Assembly (NCBI GenBank): GCA_965178125.1
Contig: OZ237742.1
Span: 744,001 to 808,000 of the forward strand
DNA: 64,000 nucleotides
Reading direction: 5' to 3'
From: Bilabrum cf. latius
Taxonomy: Eukaryota; Bigyra: Bicosoecida; Bigyra; Bicosoecida
This document shows, in pieces, positions 45,027 to 56,567 of this stretch. The notes below the pieces were generated by a model. That model made no database searches, was not told where the DNA came from, and saw only the letters and a program-made list of their open reading frames with translations. How positions within the stretch are numbered: position 1 is the stretch's first letter; every line of letters begins with the position of its first letter. A program made the translations under genes and the position numbers.

Positions 45027-46107
45027 CAAGGATCTGCTTGACCGCGCTCCAGCGGTGCTTGACCAGCTCATCCACCACTGCAGGGGGCAGCACGCTAGAG
45101 CCCCCGACCCTGGCCAGAAGCCCGAGCAGCTCTGCATGCACTGTTCCCTGGCCGTTGCTGGCGAGAATGTCCCTCGTGGGTATGCCGTACTCGGCGCCCC
45201 TCGTGTCCGTGCATTTGCCGCCTGCTTCGGTCACTAGCAGCGTGCCTGCACTGAGGTCCCAGCTGTTGAGATCGAGCTCCACGAATGCAGTGCACCTCCC
45301 GCACGCGGTGTATGCCAGGTGCAGAGCGGCAGATCCAAGGTTGCGGATGGCCAGAGCCTCTTCGGCGAGACCACCACTGATGATGTGCATCGTCTCCCTT
45401 GCCTCTCGCTGCGTGTGGTGGCCGTACGTAACTAGCGAGCGAGAAAGGTTCGTCACGCCTGCGTCCACGCGGATCGGCGAGCTATTGAGCCGCGCGCCGC
45501 ACCCCCTGACGGCGCTGAACATCTCGTCTCTGTATGGATGATATATGACACCCACCACCACCTGGCCTTTGTGCGCGACACCAATGGAGACAACAGAGCA
45601 CTTGAGGTCGAACACAAACATCCTGCGATGGGCGTAGTGAATTGCGCTTGGAACAGCTGGTGGCGGGCTAAGCAACCGAGGGCATCCCGCACCAAGTCTA
45701 TGCGTGGAATATGACTGCTATTCTCACGTGGTGCCATCGATTGGATCAACAATCCACAGGTACGTATCACTGTGCTTGTCAAGTGCCTCCTTACAAGCTG
45801 CCTTAGAAGCAGCTGATCCCGCGGCTGTGGACTCTTCTCCGAGCATGCCATGGTCCGGAAATTCAGTATTTATGCCTGATTCAATGACATCCTAGCAAGC
45901 CTTGTCGATTTTGGTCACTAGATCCTTTGATGAGCTTTTTTCCTCGATGCCCAGACCATCAGAGCCTCCACCCCGATCGAGCATGACTTTGCCTGCGGCT
46001 CTTGCAAACTTTTCAGCTGCAGCCAAAATCTTGCCCAGCTCTGCTGGGACTGTGGACTGAAACCCATCGGCATTCGAGGACATTTTCGGTTCAGACACCC
46101 CCGCCAT
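44965..46107 (-). CDS. IMPA: Inositol monophosphatase family protein
   Basis: Exons are 46107-45728 and 45622-44965, with a 105-nt intron (GTGAG...TCGCAG); the product is 345 aa. Metal and substrate motifs are visible: KDLVTKIDKAC, MLGEES (Glu ligand), WIVDPIDGTT (Asp ligands), and LNSWDLSAGTLLVTEAGG (the WDxxAG motif). The enzyme class hydrolyses inositol monophosphate, or related small phosphomonoesters, using magnesium. After DGTT the usual NFVHG is replaced by MFVFD at the exon junction, which may alter specificity or reflect splice-site drift. One TAG sits in DKAC-TAG-DVIESGI (45892), where relatives have Glu or Gln. An extended C-terminus (KQILDGAKEQAD...KRPRVEE) is basic/acidic. The stop is TGA. 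Confidence 0.88.
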
Positions 46108-46339
46108 TGTACTTATAGTTCTACAACTCGACGAACGAAGACAAGTAGTAAGTTATGCACGAACTGCACGATATGCACCAGCAGTGCAAGGTGCGTGATA
46201 TACTGGAATGCCCGCGAATTATCAACATGAAACCTGATGAACATTGGCAATGCAGTGCACTTCGGATTGTCGAGAAAATGAATGTGCTTCTCTGCCCGGA
46301 AAGCGAACAATCTGTACAATACACAAACACTTGATCGCA

Positions 46340-47224
46340 TTAAATACCCCCAGCACGAGCTAAATCACTTGGGGCACCGGCCACAGTGCTACTCAACGCC
46401 TATGCGGGCGCCTGGCCGGCCGATCGAGCACTTGCTTCGCCGGCTCCCTCGCCGTGGTCCCCGCTAGGTCTAGCCGGACCCGAGTCAGCCGCCGCGCTCA
46501 CATCCCCTGATACGGCCATATCCGGACCAAAGAACAACTTGCTCGGTTCTATAGATCTCGCCTCTCGAATTCGAACCGGCAGAGCGTCGAGAAGCGCGTC
46601 GCATAAGTGAGCATCGTGCACGGTCCGGCATTGGAACTGCCCAGTGGCCAGAGCTATGCTTGCGGCTAGACGATGCTTACACTGCGTCATGCAGAGAGAT
46701 CCATATCAGATGCCAGAAAAGAAATTGCGCATGTTTGCGCTCGTAGTGATAACATGTCGCGTGCGTGCGCTTGCTCACCATGACAGCGGGCTTGCCAGCC
46801 GCGAATCTGGGGTTGGACAGGAAAGCAGGGCATGTGCACATGTTCTCCCAAACGCAGTACGCCTTTCGATCATCTTTGATGCCGCCAGGCCCACTTTCAG
46901 ACCGGGAATGATTCCCCCTCGACCGTCGAACCACGATGACCTCTCGCCCGCTCGGCTCTGCCTCCAAAAGGACGACACACCCCTTGTCGACGAGCTCAAG
47001 ACTCTTTTCCAACAAACCATCAGGAATGACAGAAGAAAGATCTCCCATAGAGTGCATATCAACTGCGCAGGAAGAGCGGTGTTCTCGTGAGTTTTGTAGG
47101 AATTGCAAGTGCAGCTTCACTTGGACTGTGACAAAAATCGAGGCTTACTTGCTCCAACACTTGCAACATGCTCCAACACATCAATTGCTAAGTCTTCAAA
47201 CGCTAGCTTGTCCCATGGATCCAT
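46340..47224 (-). CDS. ZSWIM7: SWIM zinc-finger protein, SWS1/ZSWIM7-like
   Basis: Exons are 47224-47149, 47062-46779 and 46681-46340 (233 aa), with all phases consistent. Signature: LLEKSLELVDKGCVVLLEAEPSGREVIVV, then YCVWENMCTCPAF...CKHRLAASIALATG, i.e. the C-x-C...C-x-H SWIM motif, with the final CKH supplied by exon 3. SWS1-type proteins pair with a Rad51 paralogue-like partner (SWSAP1) and promote homologous recombination. The C-terminal extension (KLFFGPDMAVSGD...) is unique. One TAG (46400) lies 19 codons before TAA, so this is one of three TAA-ended genes. MDPWDKLAF at 47224 was chosen as start; an upstream in-frame ATG at 47344 exists. Confidence 0.82.
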
Positions 47225-47634
47225 AGTGGCCTGAAGCAATGCCTGCGAATCGATTTGGACCGTGTTTGAATTCGCTCCGGATCCTCGCAGCTGGGCGCCG
47301 ACCACCGACCAAACTGGCAAGGCTGTAATGGTTGCACCTATCAATGGAGGTGCTTGCAGCCGTATTAGATCAAGGATAGCGCGTACACACTAATATTGGC
47401 GTCTAAATTCCATCATCGGGGCCACACACTTAGCGCGCGACGTGTTTGTGCCACACAGCATCCGCGACGAGCGATGGCCTATCGCGGCACGGGCAAGGGG
47501 CTGAGGGCGTGGCACTGCAGCCCAGACCGAGGGTAGCATCCAATGGCAAGCCGAAACTCACACGATACTGACGAATTAATGCATACAAAAAGAAAGGGTA
47601 GGCTCAAATTCATACAAAATGGTGCAAAGTAGCA
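47225..47634. other. Intergenic spacer
   Basis: About 410 bp with no supported feature. It holds the promoter of the minus-strand SWS1-like gene. Confidence 0.4.
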
Positions 47635-47952
47635 TCATCTACTCCCACGGCACGTGCTCCCAGCCCAGTCGCGCGCCCGTCGCACCCTCACCGCCGGAAG
47701 CCTTTCAGCCACCCATGTAGCGCGCTGTTCGCCCCGCTGCTAGTTGTGGGACTGATAGTACACATCGCTTGATACAGGAAAAGTACCGGCAACCCAGGTC
47801 GCTGGGTTTGCCCCGGCGTCCTCGAATCCCTTCTTCGGCTTCACCTGGCAGTGGGCCTGTTCGCAGCATTCGGCTGTGCAGCAGTGTGTGAAGACGCAAA
47901 TCGCGACGATGATGATATGTACTGTGCTCTTGCTATCCACCACAACCGGCAT
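47635..47952 (-). CDS. Small Cys-rich single-pass membrane ORF (uncertain)
   Basis: The frame of 106 codons starts MPVVVDSKSTVHIIIVAICVF, then THCCTAECCEQAHC, a possible membrane anchor followed by a Cys cluster. It crosses one TAG (47740) and ends at TGA. It begins 34 bp downstream of the CMC2 stop on the same strand, so it may simply be 3'-UTR sequence of CMC2. No family match. Confidence 0.25.
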
Positions 47953-47985
47953 ATGCTGCCAGTGGCCGACCGGATTGTGCGCCCG

Positions 47986-48415
47986 TCATGCGTCTTCCCC
48001 TGATGCTGCGGCGTCCATCTTCTTTGCCAGCTTCTGGAGGGCCTCCTCCCGTTTCGTCTTCTTCAAAGCTATTCGCATTTTCTTTTCTTCCTGCAAAACA
48101 TGAGAAAACCTACTCAAACAGTGATAGTGTTGGTAGCTGTTTGATGCACCGAGCCCAAGTACCACAAAATGTCCATAACGTCCTCACGCGGAAGCATCGA
48201 TCCATAGTTGCCTTAGGCTCATTGCAAGCCCCCAAAAACTTCATCACGGGGTTCTCTTTATGGCATTTGCTCATGGCTTGGACGTACTGCGCAACAGTGA
48301 TGCAGTGACTTCAGATTCTTATCGCTGTCGAGAACAAGTCAAACACCGGAGCTCATCAGCCGAATCAACGCACCTTGGCACATAACGGATGGTTCTTAAA
48401 CAGAGATGGGTGCAT
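47986..48415 (-). CDS. CMC2: Cmc2-like twin-Cys mitochondrial protein
   Basis: Three small exons (48415-48374, 48286-48188, 48090-47986) give an 81-aa protein. Start MHPSLFKNHPLC matches the conserved MHP.L start of Cmc2. The twin CX9C-like core SKCHKENPVMKFLGACNEPKATMDRCFR aligns closely with the family (CHK....KFFG.CN....L..C). A basic, Lys-rich C-terminus follows (KKMRIALKKTKREEALQKLAKK). Cmc2 is imported to the intermembrane space by the Mia40 pathway and is needed for cytochrome c oxidase assembly. There is no TAG; the stop is TGA. The gene is too split for a simple ORF scan. Introns are 87 and 97 nt. Confidence 0.87.
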
Positions 48416-49326
48416 GACTCGTAATATTTCCCTAAGATTATGACCACGCGGTCTCGGCCTTGGTAATTCGAAGCGAAGGTTCGCGAAGATAGAGGGTTCT
48501 AAACGGAACTACGGCCGTTGATGCTCAGCTCAGTTGTGAGCAGAGCTATAGAGACGTACTTTGTTTCCCCACCCGCCCAATACACGGCTGCGGGGCTTCA
48601 CTTTGGTCTAGTTTACTGCGTGTATTGATTACCCATTGCCCACCCGGGGGACGGCCCCCCAGATCCCCAAGATCCAGGGAACCGCGCCCCGGAGTGGCCC
48701 GTTTTCACCACTCACTCTGGGTGATACATGCGATTAGCTTTATCACTCTATGCGCGCGTCTCTATCAACCAGGCCAGGCACCGTACAGAAACATTTTTCC
48801 TGCTGTTCCGGGTTTCATTTTGGCAAGTAGGCAGGCCGTTCGGGCCCTGTCCTGTCTAGTAGTCGCAACTCGCCTCCGTTAAAACCCGTGGATATGTTGT
48901 CTGCAATAGCTGTACCGCCTTGAGGGCTACTCTCCATGCATCTAGCAGCTGGGGCAAGCTTGTTGCAACGAGCGGTCGAAGCCGATGAGCTGCATCGATC
49001 TGCCGCCTCCCGCGTGGAAAGTGCACTTCCTGGTGAAGGCCTGCTGCCTAGCCGCACGAAAAATCTAAAATTTGCCATGTCTAGATAGTCCTTGGAGGGC
49101 GATGCATCGCTTGTGGACTGCAGCCCTTGTCCTCACCTCGAGAGAGTGCATCAGTGCCCACTGGCAGGAGCCCAGGAGCCACATCTTGGCAGAGCTCCTC
49201 TCTGTGACATGCATAACCATAGCCTGTGCATTATATATACCAATCGAATCCAGAAACCGCGAGACAGCCCAGCGGCATCCTCTTGTCATGCATGCTACTG
49301 CCGCGGTCACACGACCGGCAGTCTTC
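48416..49326. other. 911-bp intergenic region
   Basis: Only unconvincing ORFs: an 87-aa minus-strand frame (48815-49078, MANFRFFVRLG...) with no TAG and no recognised domain, and antisense frames overlapping the next gene. I cannot support a gene here. Confidence 0.35.
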
Positions 49327-49740
49327 TCATGTTCTTGCGTTGTCTTCGCGGGCCTGCTCATCAACCAAATCATTGAATTGATGCTCAGACTTTCCCGTGT
49401 CGCTAGTAATGGCCACCCCATCGGGCTCCTCTTGATGTATTTTGCGCATCTCTGCCTCCCAGTCGATTCCGATGGCCTCTGCCACATGCTTCTTCAGACG
49501 ATCTTCATTGGCTGCAAAAGCTAGGTAGAGAGGGAGAGTTACCAAGGAGACTGCTCCTCCAATGATGACAGCTCGTCTGGTCTAGCCGGCAGCAAACCCG
49601 AACAAAGCAGCGGTGCCGGTGCCGGCCGTCAAATAATTGTATACCGGCATGTTCTTGTTGTAGTATGCCAATCCACGCTCAATCGTTGCAAAGCAGACCC
49701 CAAATGCAAGGTGTCTGCCGAGTCTTGCGACTGTTGTCAT
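49327..49740 (-). CDS. Tim17/Tim22/Tim23-like inner-membrane protein
   Basis: The 137-aa single-exon protein starts MTTVARLGRHLAFGVCFATIERGL. Two hydrophobic, small-residue-rich segments, YNYLTAGTGTAALFGFAAG and RAVIIGGAVSLVTLPLYLAFA, are separated by TAG-TRR. This is the Gly-rich pattern of Tim17-family four-helix proteins (translocase subunits, NDUFA11-like). The tail is charged and acidic. Only parts of the usual four membrane spans are clear, so the exact member is unknown. TAG at 49582 falls between two transmembrane segments; the stop is TGA. It is divergent from the glycosyltransferase gene, with 124 bp between starts. Confidence 0.5.
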
Positions 49741-49864
49741 TCTCAGCACGCTTGTGGAAGCAAAACTACATCGTCTGCAACTACAGTTCAAAATACCACC
49801 TTACAATGATTGAAAAAATCAGCGTAGCTTTACGCGCACTTTTACTGTGGTAAACAGGGGAAAT

Positions 49865-52432
49865 ATGCAAGTAAACCCATCATCGACTAAATCTAGCAGT
49901 GTTTCATCCAGTGCTTCGGCTTCTCAACCTAGAGGATCAGTTTCTAGGCCAAAGTAGGCGAAGCCAAAGGCGCTCCGGATCATATCTTCAAAGTCCAAGC
50001 AAGAAATGCAACGAAAGCGCCAGTCGAAGTAGCCAGCAAGCGGAGCTGGCACTAGTGGTGCGAAGCGTTCTGCTGGAGCTGGCCGAGGCAGAGGAGGCAC
50101 TCGGGCAGCCTCGCGTGGACGAGGTGGCCGCAGGGGCAGGCGCGAGGTGCAACCGTAGCCAACTACTACGAATCACTGGCCTCCGGGAGTAGACCCAGAA
50201 GTCATGAACGATAGTCATGCGTACGTATTGCGCGGAATATACGCGTCAGACCCTGTGATTCCACCAGTGCCAACATTCGCGACCAAGCAGGAAGCGGAGA
50301 AGTGGTACGCAGGCGCACGGTTCTGCACCAACCCCATGTACGACACGTGCCAGCACATATTTACCACGGCTTGCGACTGGTAGCAGGTCAAGCAGCTGCT
50401 GCTCCCAGCCCTGGCCCACGCTCGCTCGTAGCAGCCAGCGAGGGCGTTTGCAGGCCCGCGTGCTGGGAACCGGTTTTCCGGCGTGGATCAGGTGCGCGTC
50501 GCGCTTCGCAGCAGGCTGCGCTGCCCTATTCACGAGTGCACGACGGAAGAGTCTACCCTGAATTCCCTCAGGTATCTCTTCTTCCACATGCGGTGCGGCA
50601 TCCTCGTGTGCGTGCGTGGCGGCAAGGTGCAGCTCTTCGCCCCGTTCGTCAACAAAGACTATGAGAACACGTGGGGTGCTAAATTGGAGCTAGAAGGGGG
50701 TCTCACAGTGGACGAATACTACGCCAAGAAGCGCCGGTACGTCCGGGAAGACGTGATGCCCGATAAGAAAAAGTGGTGGGCGAACGGCAACATCATGTGC
50801 AACGTGCAGAGCCCGAACTTCTGGGGCGACAGCTACCTCACTCAGATGAGGCACATGCTTGACACCCTCTGCGCCTCTAGAGACGTCCCGGACTGCGAAT
50901 TCTTTATCAACAAGCGAGATTTCCCCCACCTCAAGAAGCGCGCCACGGAGGCGTACGACTTTTTGCAGGCCAGGGACGACGAGCCCCTCGCCAGGGAACA
51001 CTACGCATCGTACGCTCCCATGGGCTCTTTCTTCGTCTCGCATGAGTTCGCCGACCTGCCTCTGGTCACCACCGAGGACTGGGAGACGGCCACCGGGCTG
51101 GTGTTCCCCCCGGATGGGGCAGACCTCCGCTCCAAAGCCAACCGCGGCAAGCACCAGGTACCGTGGGAAGGGAGACAGCCCACTGCGGTGTTTCGAGGGA
51201 ACAGTACGGGGCCGGGCACCACGCCCGCCACCAACCAGCGCCTGCACCTCGCACTGGTGTCCCACAGGTGGGCGCAGGACCCCTCCAAGATGGATGGGAA
51301 GGCGAATGCAGTGGATGGCAAGCGGTACTTGGACGCTGGCGTGGTCAAGTGGAACGTGAGAGACCGGAAGTAGCAGGGCCAGCCCATGACGTACATCAAG
51401 CCGGACCGGCTGGGCTTCGGGCTGGTCCCCCGGATCCCCATGTACGAACAGGTAAGGTACAAGTACCACATCTACGTGGATGGCCACTGCGCCGCGAACC
51501 GGTACGCCTCCATGATGCCACTGGGCGCGGTGATTCTCAAGGTCGCCTCCATCACGAAGGCAGACCACATCTGGTACTTTCCGCTCCTTGTTCCCTACGA
51601 CATCAAGGCGGGGGGACCTTTCAACGCGGACCACGTCCCGGTGGCCGCCGACCTCAGCGACCTAGAGGAGGTGCTCACCTGGTGCAAGACCCATGATGAC
51701 GAGTGCCAGGCCATCGCCAAGAATGCGGGTGCCTTTTACGACCGGCTGGTCTCCAAGGAGGGCCTGCTGGACTACCTGGAGCTGCTCGCCCACGAGGTGG
51801 CGGGGAGGCACCAGGACCATGCTGCGGTTAGGGCGCGGCTGAGCGTCCCGCCGAGCACCGGAGCAGGTGCTCGAAGAATAGGAGCAGGTGCGAGCAGCGC
51901 CGCCAGCGGTAGCAGTGGGGCTGCGATGGACGACGAGGATGGCGAGGACGAGGACTCGTGGGGGGACGGTGGCGTGGGCAAGGAGCCCGTCCGGTCGACT
52001 GCGCTGGCCGGCTCTGTGCTAGGGGACGGGGGCTCTGACTGGGCGCCGAGCGATTCCTTCGATTGGTTTGGGGCGAGCAGCCCGACGTACGTTGACGCCA
52101 AGGTTGGCAGGTCGGCTGCGAAGCTTCCTCGGTTTGTGCGACCCGGGATCGGAGCAGGTACTCGGGCAAGAGCGAGCAACGCAGGGGGGGGGCGAGCGGG
52201 TGGCGCAGGAGCCTCTGCCAGTGGAAGTGCGCCATAGCCGGCTGTAAAGCGCGGTGGTAGCAGCTTGGTGCAGCAAGCGCAGGCAGCGAGGCAGAAGCAC
52301 TTGGAGCAGCTGCGGCAGCGGCTGCTCGCACGGAAAGCCAAGGGCGGAGCGCAGGGAGGCAGCAGCGGGACTCCAGTCATCAAGATGAAAATCAGCATGG
52401 CGGGTGTGAAGAGACCAAGACCGGGCCGATGA
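49865..52432 (+). CDS. GT90 (CAP10-like) glycosyltransferase, giant-virus-like
   Basis: The single exon of 856 codons has seven TAGs (49955, 50030, 50156, 50381, 50429, 51371, 52235) and TGA at 52430. The N-terminus is Lys/Ser- and Arg/Gly-rich and has no signal peptide. From about 50480 the GT90 core appears: FVNKDYENTWG, YYAKKRRYVREDVMPDKKKW, DCEFFINKRDFPHLK, MGSFFVSHEFADLPLVTTED, TAVFRGNSTGPGTTPATNQR, YKYHIYVDGHCAANRYASMM, LSDLEEVLTWCKTHDDEC. This wording (INKRDFP, TEDW, HCAANRY) is what I associate with nucleocytoplasmic large DNA virus and algal GT90 proteins rather than ER-resident POGLUT enzymes. Gly/Ala/acidic low-complexity C-terminus. Donor and acceptor sugars unknown. Confidence 0.75.
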
Positions 52433-53307
52433 TGCTTGATTTGCTTGGCACGATAAAATTCGTTTAAAGGTAGTGTCGTATCTAGTAGTTCACACGCACT
52501 TTGCAATATGCAGCCCGCAAAGCCCCGCGACGGTCGCCCCAGCACGATTCACAGTGATTTCCCACTGAATGTAGCTGATATGAAGGGGCGGGCGGATTGG
52601 CGAATCTCTGGTGTTGTAGTGGCAGCTTGGTGCATTGCCACCCGAATCACCCGTCCTCTCTTCCAGCGGGGCACACGCGGTTGGGATCGTCCTCATCCCA
52701 CGACAAGATCATATAAATAAAGGCTTCGCTGGACAATAATTCTTCTCGGAGGGCTCATGACCACCGTCAGGACGTCTCGAGCGCGCTGGCGCTCTGGCAG
52801 GCCTGCGCTGAGAAATCGCGGATCACCTCCAGTACTCTCTACCTGCATGCCTACATCTTCCCGCCCATCCATAAATCTCGGATAGCATCATCTTCAGAAC
52901 GAATCAATTGATTTGATTGTTTCTCTGCAAGTAGTCTATCATCCCTCCTTGCCGCAGAACTGCTGTTCTTCTCGACGACGCGTGCTTCCGATGGTGCCAC
53001 CAGCTAGGCTGAACAAGCCTGCACCATTGAGATCGGTATAGGCGGCTACGTTGAACTACAGCTTGGCTTAATTGGCTTGGTCAGGGCCCCCTAGCTGTTT
53101 CTCTTCGGTTAATTCCGTGTGGCTCGCCCAATTTTGACCCCTTGGCCTTGGGTGATACCGGCGTTGCAGGTCGCCGCGCAATTCAGGCCATGGTTCCGCA
53201 CTGGACAGCATCCAAGAGCCACCATGAGCATTTCCTTCGAGTAGTTCATGGTACGGCTAGTTAATTGAATTGAAAACGCCTTGTTTGTAGAGGCTACATC
53301 CAGTTAG
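52433..53307. other. 875-bp region without a supported gene
   Basis: No long ORF. A minus-strand stretch near 52965-53070 reads FNVAAYTDLNGAGLFSLAGG and could be an exon of an unseen gene, but I could not connect it. An AATTTTG element at about 53131 followed by a weak hairpin recalls an Sm-site context; no snRNA could be identified. The CysRS promoter should lie at the right end. Confidence 0.3.
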
Positions 53308-56300
53308 ATGCGCAGGTACGCTTCAGCCATTCGACTTGCGGATCTGCAGGCCCTCTGGCATCCCAAACGCCCTGTGAATTTCCACGGTCGGTGGAAATCA
53401 GTATTGCTTCAGTGTAGTGATACAGGCAAGATTCGAAATGTCGGCGCGCCAGGCGATTTCGAGCTGCCGGAAAGGAAGCTGTGGTACTGCTGTGGTCCGA
53501 CCGTGTACGATCAATGCCATCTTGGCCATGCAAGAACGTACATTTCGATCGATATTCTGCGAAGAATTCTCAGGATTTGGGGAAAAACCCCAACCACCTT
53601 CGTGATGGGCGTCACCGATGTAGATGACAAAATCATCGCACAAGCAAAGCAAGCCGGTCGTGACAGCCAACCCCTAGCTCGCCGTGCCCTGCAGCACGCG
53701 AGGCGATGGGAAGCGCATTTTTTCCGATCGCTTGCGCAGCTAGGCTGCATACCACCGCACGGAGTGTCTAGAGTGTCTGAGCACATGCCCGAGATACAGA
53801 GCGTGATCGCCGGTGTGCTCGGCAATGGTGATGGGTACTGCGGCCGCAAGCACGGCGAGCAAGAAAGCAACTCCTCCGAGTCCGCAGGAAAGGGCCAAGA
53901 AGGGCGCACGGGTGCCCAGCAAGGCGCATGGTTCAGCGTTGGCGCGCTTGAGGGCAGGGGGGGGCGGTACCACGGCTGGGGCGGGGGGCTGGGCGGGGTG
54001 GCAGGAAGCAGGGGGGAGATTGGCACGGATGCTCAGCGGGACCCAAGCAACCAGGACGAACTATAGACATAGCGGTAGCATGACACGGGCACTGAGTGTG
54101 GGACCGATGCAGACTCGGAATCATCCAGAGATTTCGCCCTGTGGAAACGGAGGGACGCGCCGCCCAACGCGCCGCCCACCCCCACCCCCACCCCCACCCC
54201 CACCCCCACGCGTGCAGCGGACGGAGACGGCTCTCGGGCCGCCTCTGGCCCAGATGTATCCGTTGAGCCGTGGTGGCCCGCTCCGGAGCCGATGGGCCCG
54301 GGTCGCCCCGGCTGGCACACGGAATGCGTGGCGAACGTTAGGGTGGCGGCGGGCCAAGGAACACAGGCTCAGGGAACAAGAGACGCGCCTCGGTAGCAGC
54401 CTGTTCTCTGGATCCACAGCGGGGGATCCGACCTAGCTTTTCCGCACCACTGCAACGAGACGGCCCAGGCAGACTCGCTGGATTCGGGGGCTGGCGGGGT
54501 GCCGCCCGCAGCCCCCTGGGTGCATTGCTGGCACCACCCGGGCCCTCTGAGGGTGAGCGCGCGGGCGGGGGAATCCGGGGTGAAGATGAGCAAGAGCCTG
54601 GGGAACTGGGTGGGCGTGGGGGACCTTTTGGATTCCGAGTCCAGGCTGTGGGAGGGCGGCATGCCGGGCGAGGACGAGGGCGGCAAGGGGGCCTGGAGGT
54701 CAGCGAGGGGTGCGCTGATCGACATGGCGCAGCGCCGAGGCGGAGGCGGAGGTGGATATCTCGCCTCCTCTGACTCACCATCTTCGTCTTCGAACTTGCG
54801 CCCGAACGCCTCGCCACACGAGGTCTCTTCAAATGAACCCGGGAGAGACAGGCAAGGAATGGACGATCGGCGCCCGGGCCTGTTCGGTGCCTTGGCAGCC
54901 GACGCCTTCCGCTGCCTGGTGATGTCTGTTCCCTACGACAAGCCCATGCTGCTGTCGGGCAGGTCCATGGAAGGCGCGGCCAGCAGGATGCGCGGCTGGG
55001 ACAAGCAGCTGGGTATGTTCCGCAAATGCGCGGCGCTAGCGTGGACCGTGAGCTAGGCACCACCCCTGATGGGGGAGCTTTGGGACTCCGTAGGCGGTAG
55101 TGTGACGAGTGAGGAGCATGGCGGTGCGTGGCCTGTGCATCGGGCCTCCCAGTGGCTGCGATCTGCGTCGCCTTGTGTGACGAGCGATGCCGACGGGGCA
55201 CACGACGTGGAGGGCCGCAGGGCACAGGATACCAACTAGAAGGGTTAGGGCGAGCATGCCGACGGAAACGGCACCGATGCAGCTGCAGCTGCTGCTGGTG
55301 GTGAAGTCGAAGGGCCTGGAACGATGGAATTGGAGCAGGCAAGACGAGATGCCAGCGGCGGCTGCGACCGGGGCCTCGAGCACCTGCTCCGGCTGACCGA
55401 GCACGAGATTGATGCGGCGCTGAGGAATGGCGCGGACTGCCCCAGGTGCCTCCGTGCCATCGACGGCATCATAGGTGTGACGAGTGCATACCTTCGGGCG
55501 AGGGGCTCCGGTGGGGCGCCTGGAGAAGGGCGGGAATCCCGAGCGATGGCCGAGGTGCGAGCAGCTGCTCGAACGAGCAAGCACGGGTCCGGGGGTTTCG
55601 CTGGACCATCGGGAGCTGGTCAGCACGAATCTTCATCTTCATTTTCATCTTCGTCCATGCCGGAAGTATCGTGGTACGACGCGCCGCCAGTGGGCGCGCG
55701 GGGCCCCAACCCGCTGGTTCTGTGGCAGGTGATCGAGCTCCTGGAGCAGGTGCTCGGAGACCTCGGATTTCAGACGATCGGTCGCAAGGCAGCGGCGGGG
55801 TGGGGCGCTGCCTACGGTTGGGAAGAGTCCGAATTGGCCGGTGGGGGAGCGGGCCTCTGGACCGGGGACCATCCTTGGGGTGACGCTGCGGGACCAGGTG
55901 CCGGCGGGGATGCGGGCGCGATGGTGGCAAGTGGCTCGGTCTCGGTCTCAGGATCCTCTGGAGCTGCTGCAGGCGCGGTAGGTGGAGCCTCGTGGGCCTT
56001 TCGGGCCGCGGTGCGCGGCGCTGCCGTGAGGGGCGTGCGGGCTGCCGGCAAGGGCGCCAAGCAGGCGAACAAGGCCATCAAGGCTACGGGAGGAGGCGAA
56101 GGCGGAGGAGGAGGAGGAGGTGCTGGCAAGGACCAGGGGGGCCAGCGGGACACGGTTAGCCTTGCAAGTCTGCGCGATGCTGCCAGTGCACTCCGCGAAG
56201 CAAGTGCGTCGCTCGATGCCGTGCTCGCAGCATGCGATTCGGCAAGGGCTTGGGGCGCTCCGTCGGGCCCGGGCGCAAGTGGGGGCGAGCATTCCAATGC

Positions 56301-56523
56301 TCCGGGCGTGCTGCCGAGCGACCTCCGCGGCCTGGTGGGCGACGAGCCACTGAGTGGTGAGCACGAGACCGCGCGTCATGCTGCCGTTGCTGCCGCCCGC
56401 GCGGCAGCTTCCAAGCTCCGGACAGCGTCGATGGGTCTGAGCCCAGCAGCAGAGGCGGCTGCCGACGCAGCCGAGGCAAGCGCAGAGGCTCTCGAGCACG
56501 ACTTGGTCGGTTCAAGGCAGTGA
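53308..56523 (+). CDS. CARS: Cysteinyl-tRNA synthetase, enlarged
   Basis: One frame of 1,072 codons. Class I synthetase motifs: [20 protein letters not shown] (HIGH-type), [42 protein letters not shown], and [10 protein letters not shown] (KMSKS). Downstream are the helical domain ([13 protein letters not shown]) and DALR-like helices ([41 protein letters not shown]). It charges tRNA-Cys; the N-terminus ([14 protein letters not shown]) could be mitochondrial. Large Gly/Ser, Pro-Thr and Ala-rich inserts split the catalytic core and the C-terminal helical part, so it is much longer than the usual 460-830 aa. TAGs: 54064, 54070, 54076 (three in five codons), 54406, 55054 and two near 55240. The stop is TGA. 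Confidence 0.92.
54176..54210 (+). repeat. (CCCCCA)n repeat encoding Pro-Thr in the CysRS insert
   Basis: A C-rich hexamer run encodes PTPTPTPT within the insertion between the CysRS HIGH-side and [10 protein letters not shown] motifs. Confidence 0.8.
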
Positions 56524-56567
56524 CAAGAATTCGATCGCTTTGATGTAAGGTGTGAGCTTCTGGTTCG

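Noticed and set aside
49072-49524. 150-aa plus-strand ORF with hydrophobic segments
   Set aside because: Mostly antisense to the Tim17-like gene. The minus-strand frame has the family pattern and a TAG in the expected style.
52740-53230. Possible spliceosomal snRNA (CTTCTCGG at the left, CAATTTTGA with a small hairpin at the right)
   Set aside because: The invariant U2 and U5 elements (branch-recognition region, U5 loop CCUUUUAC) are missing, and the hairpin is weak.
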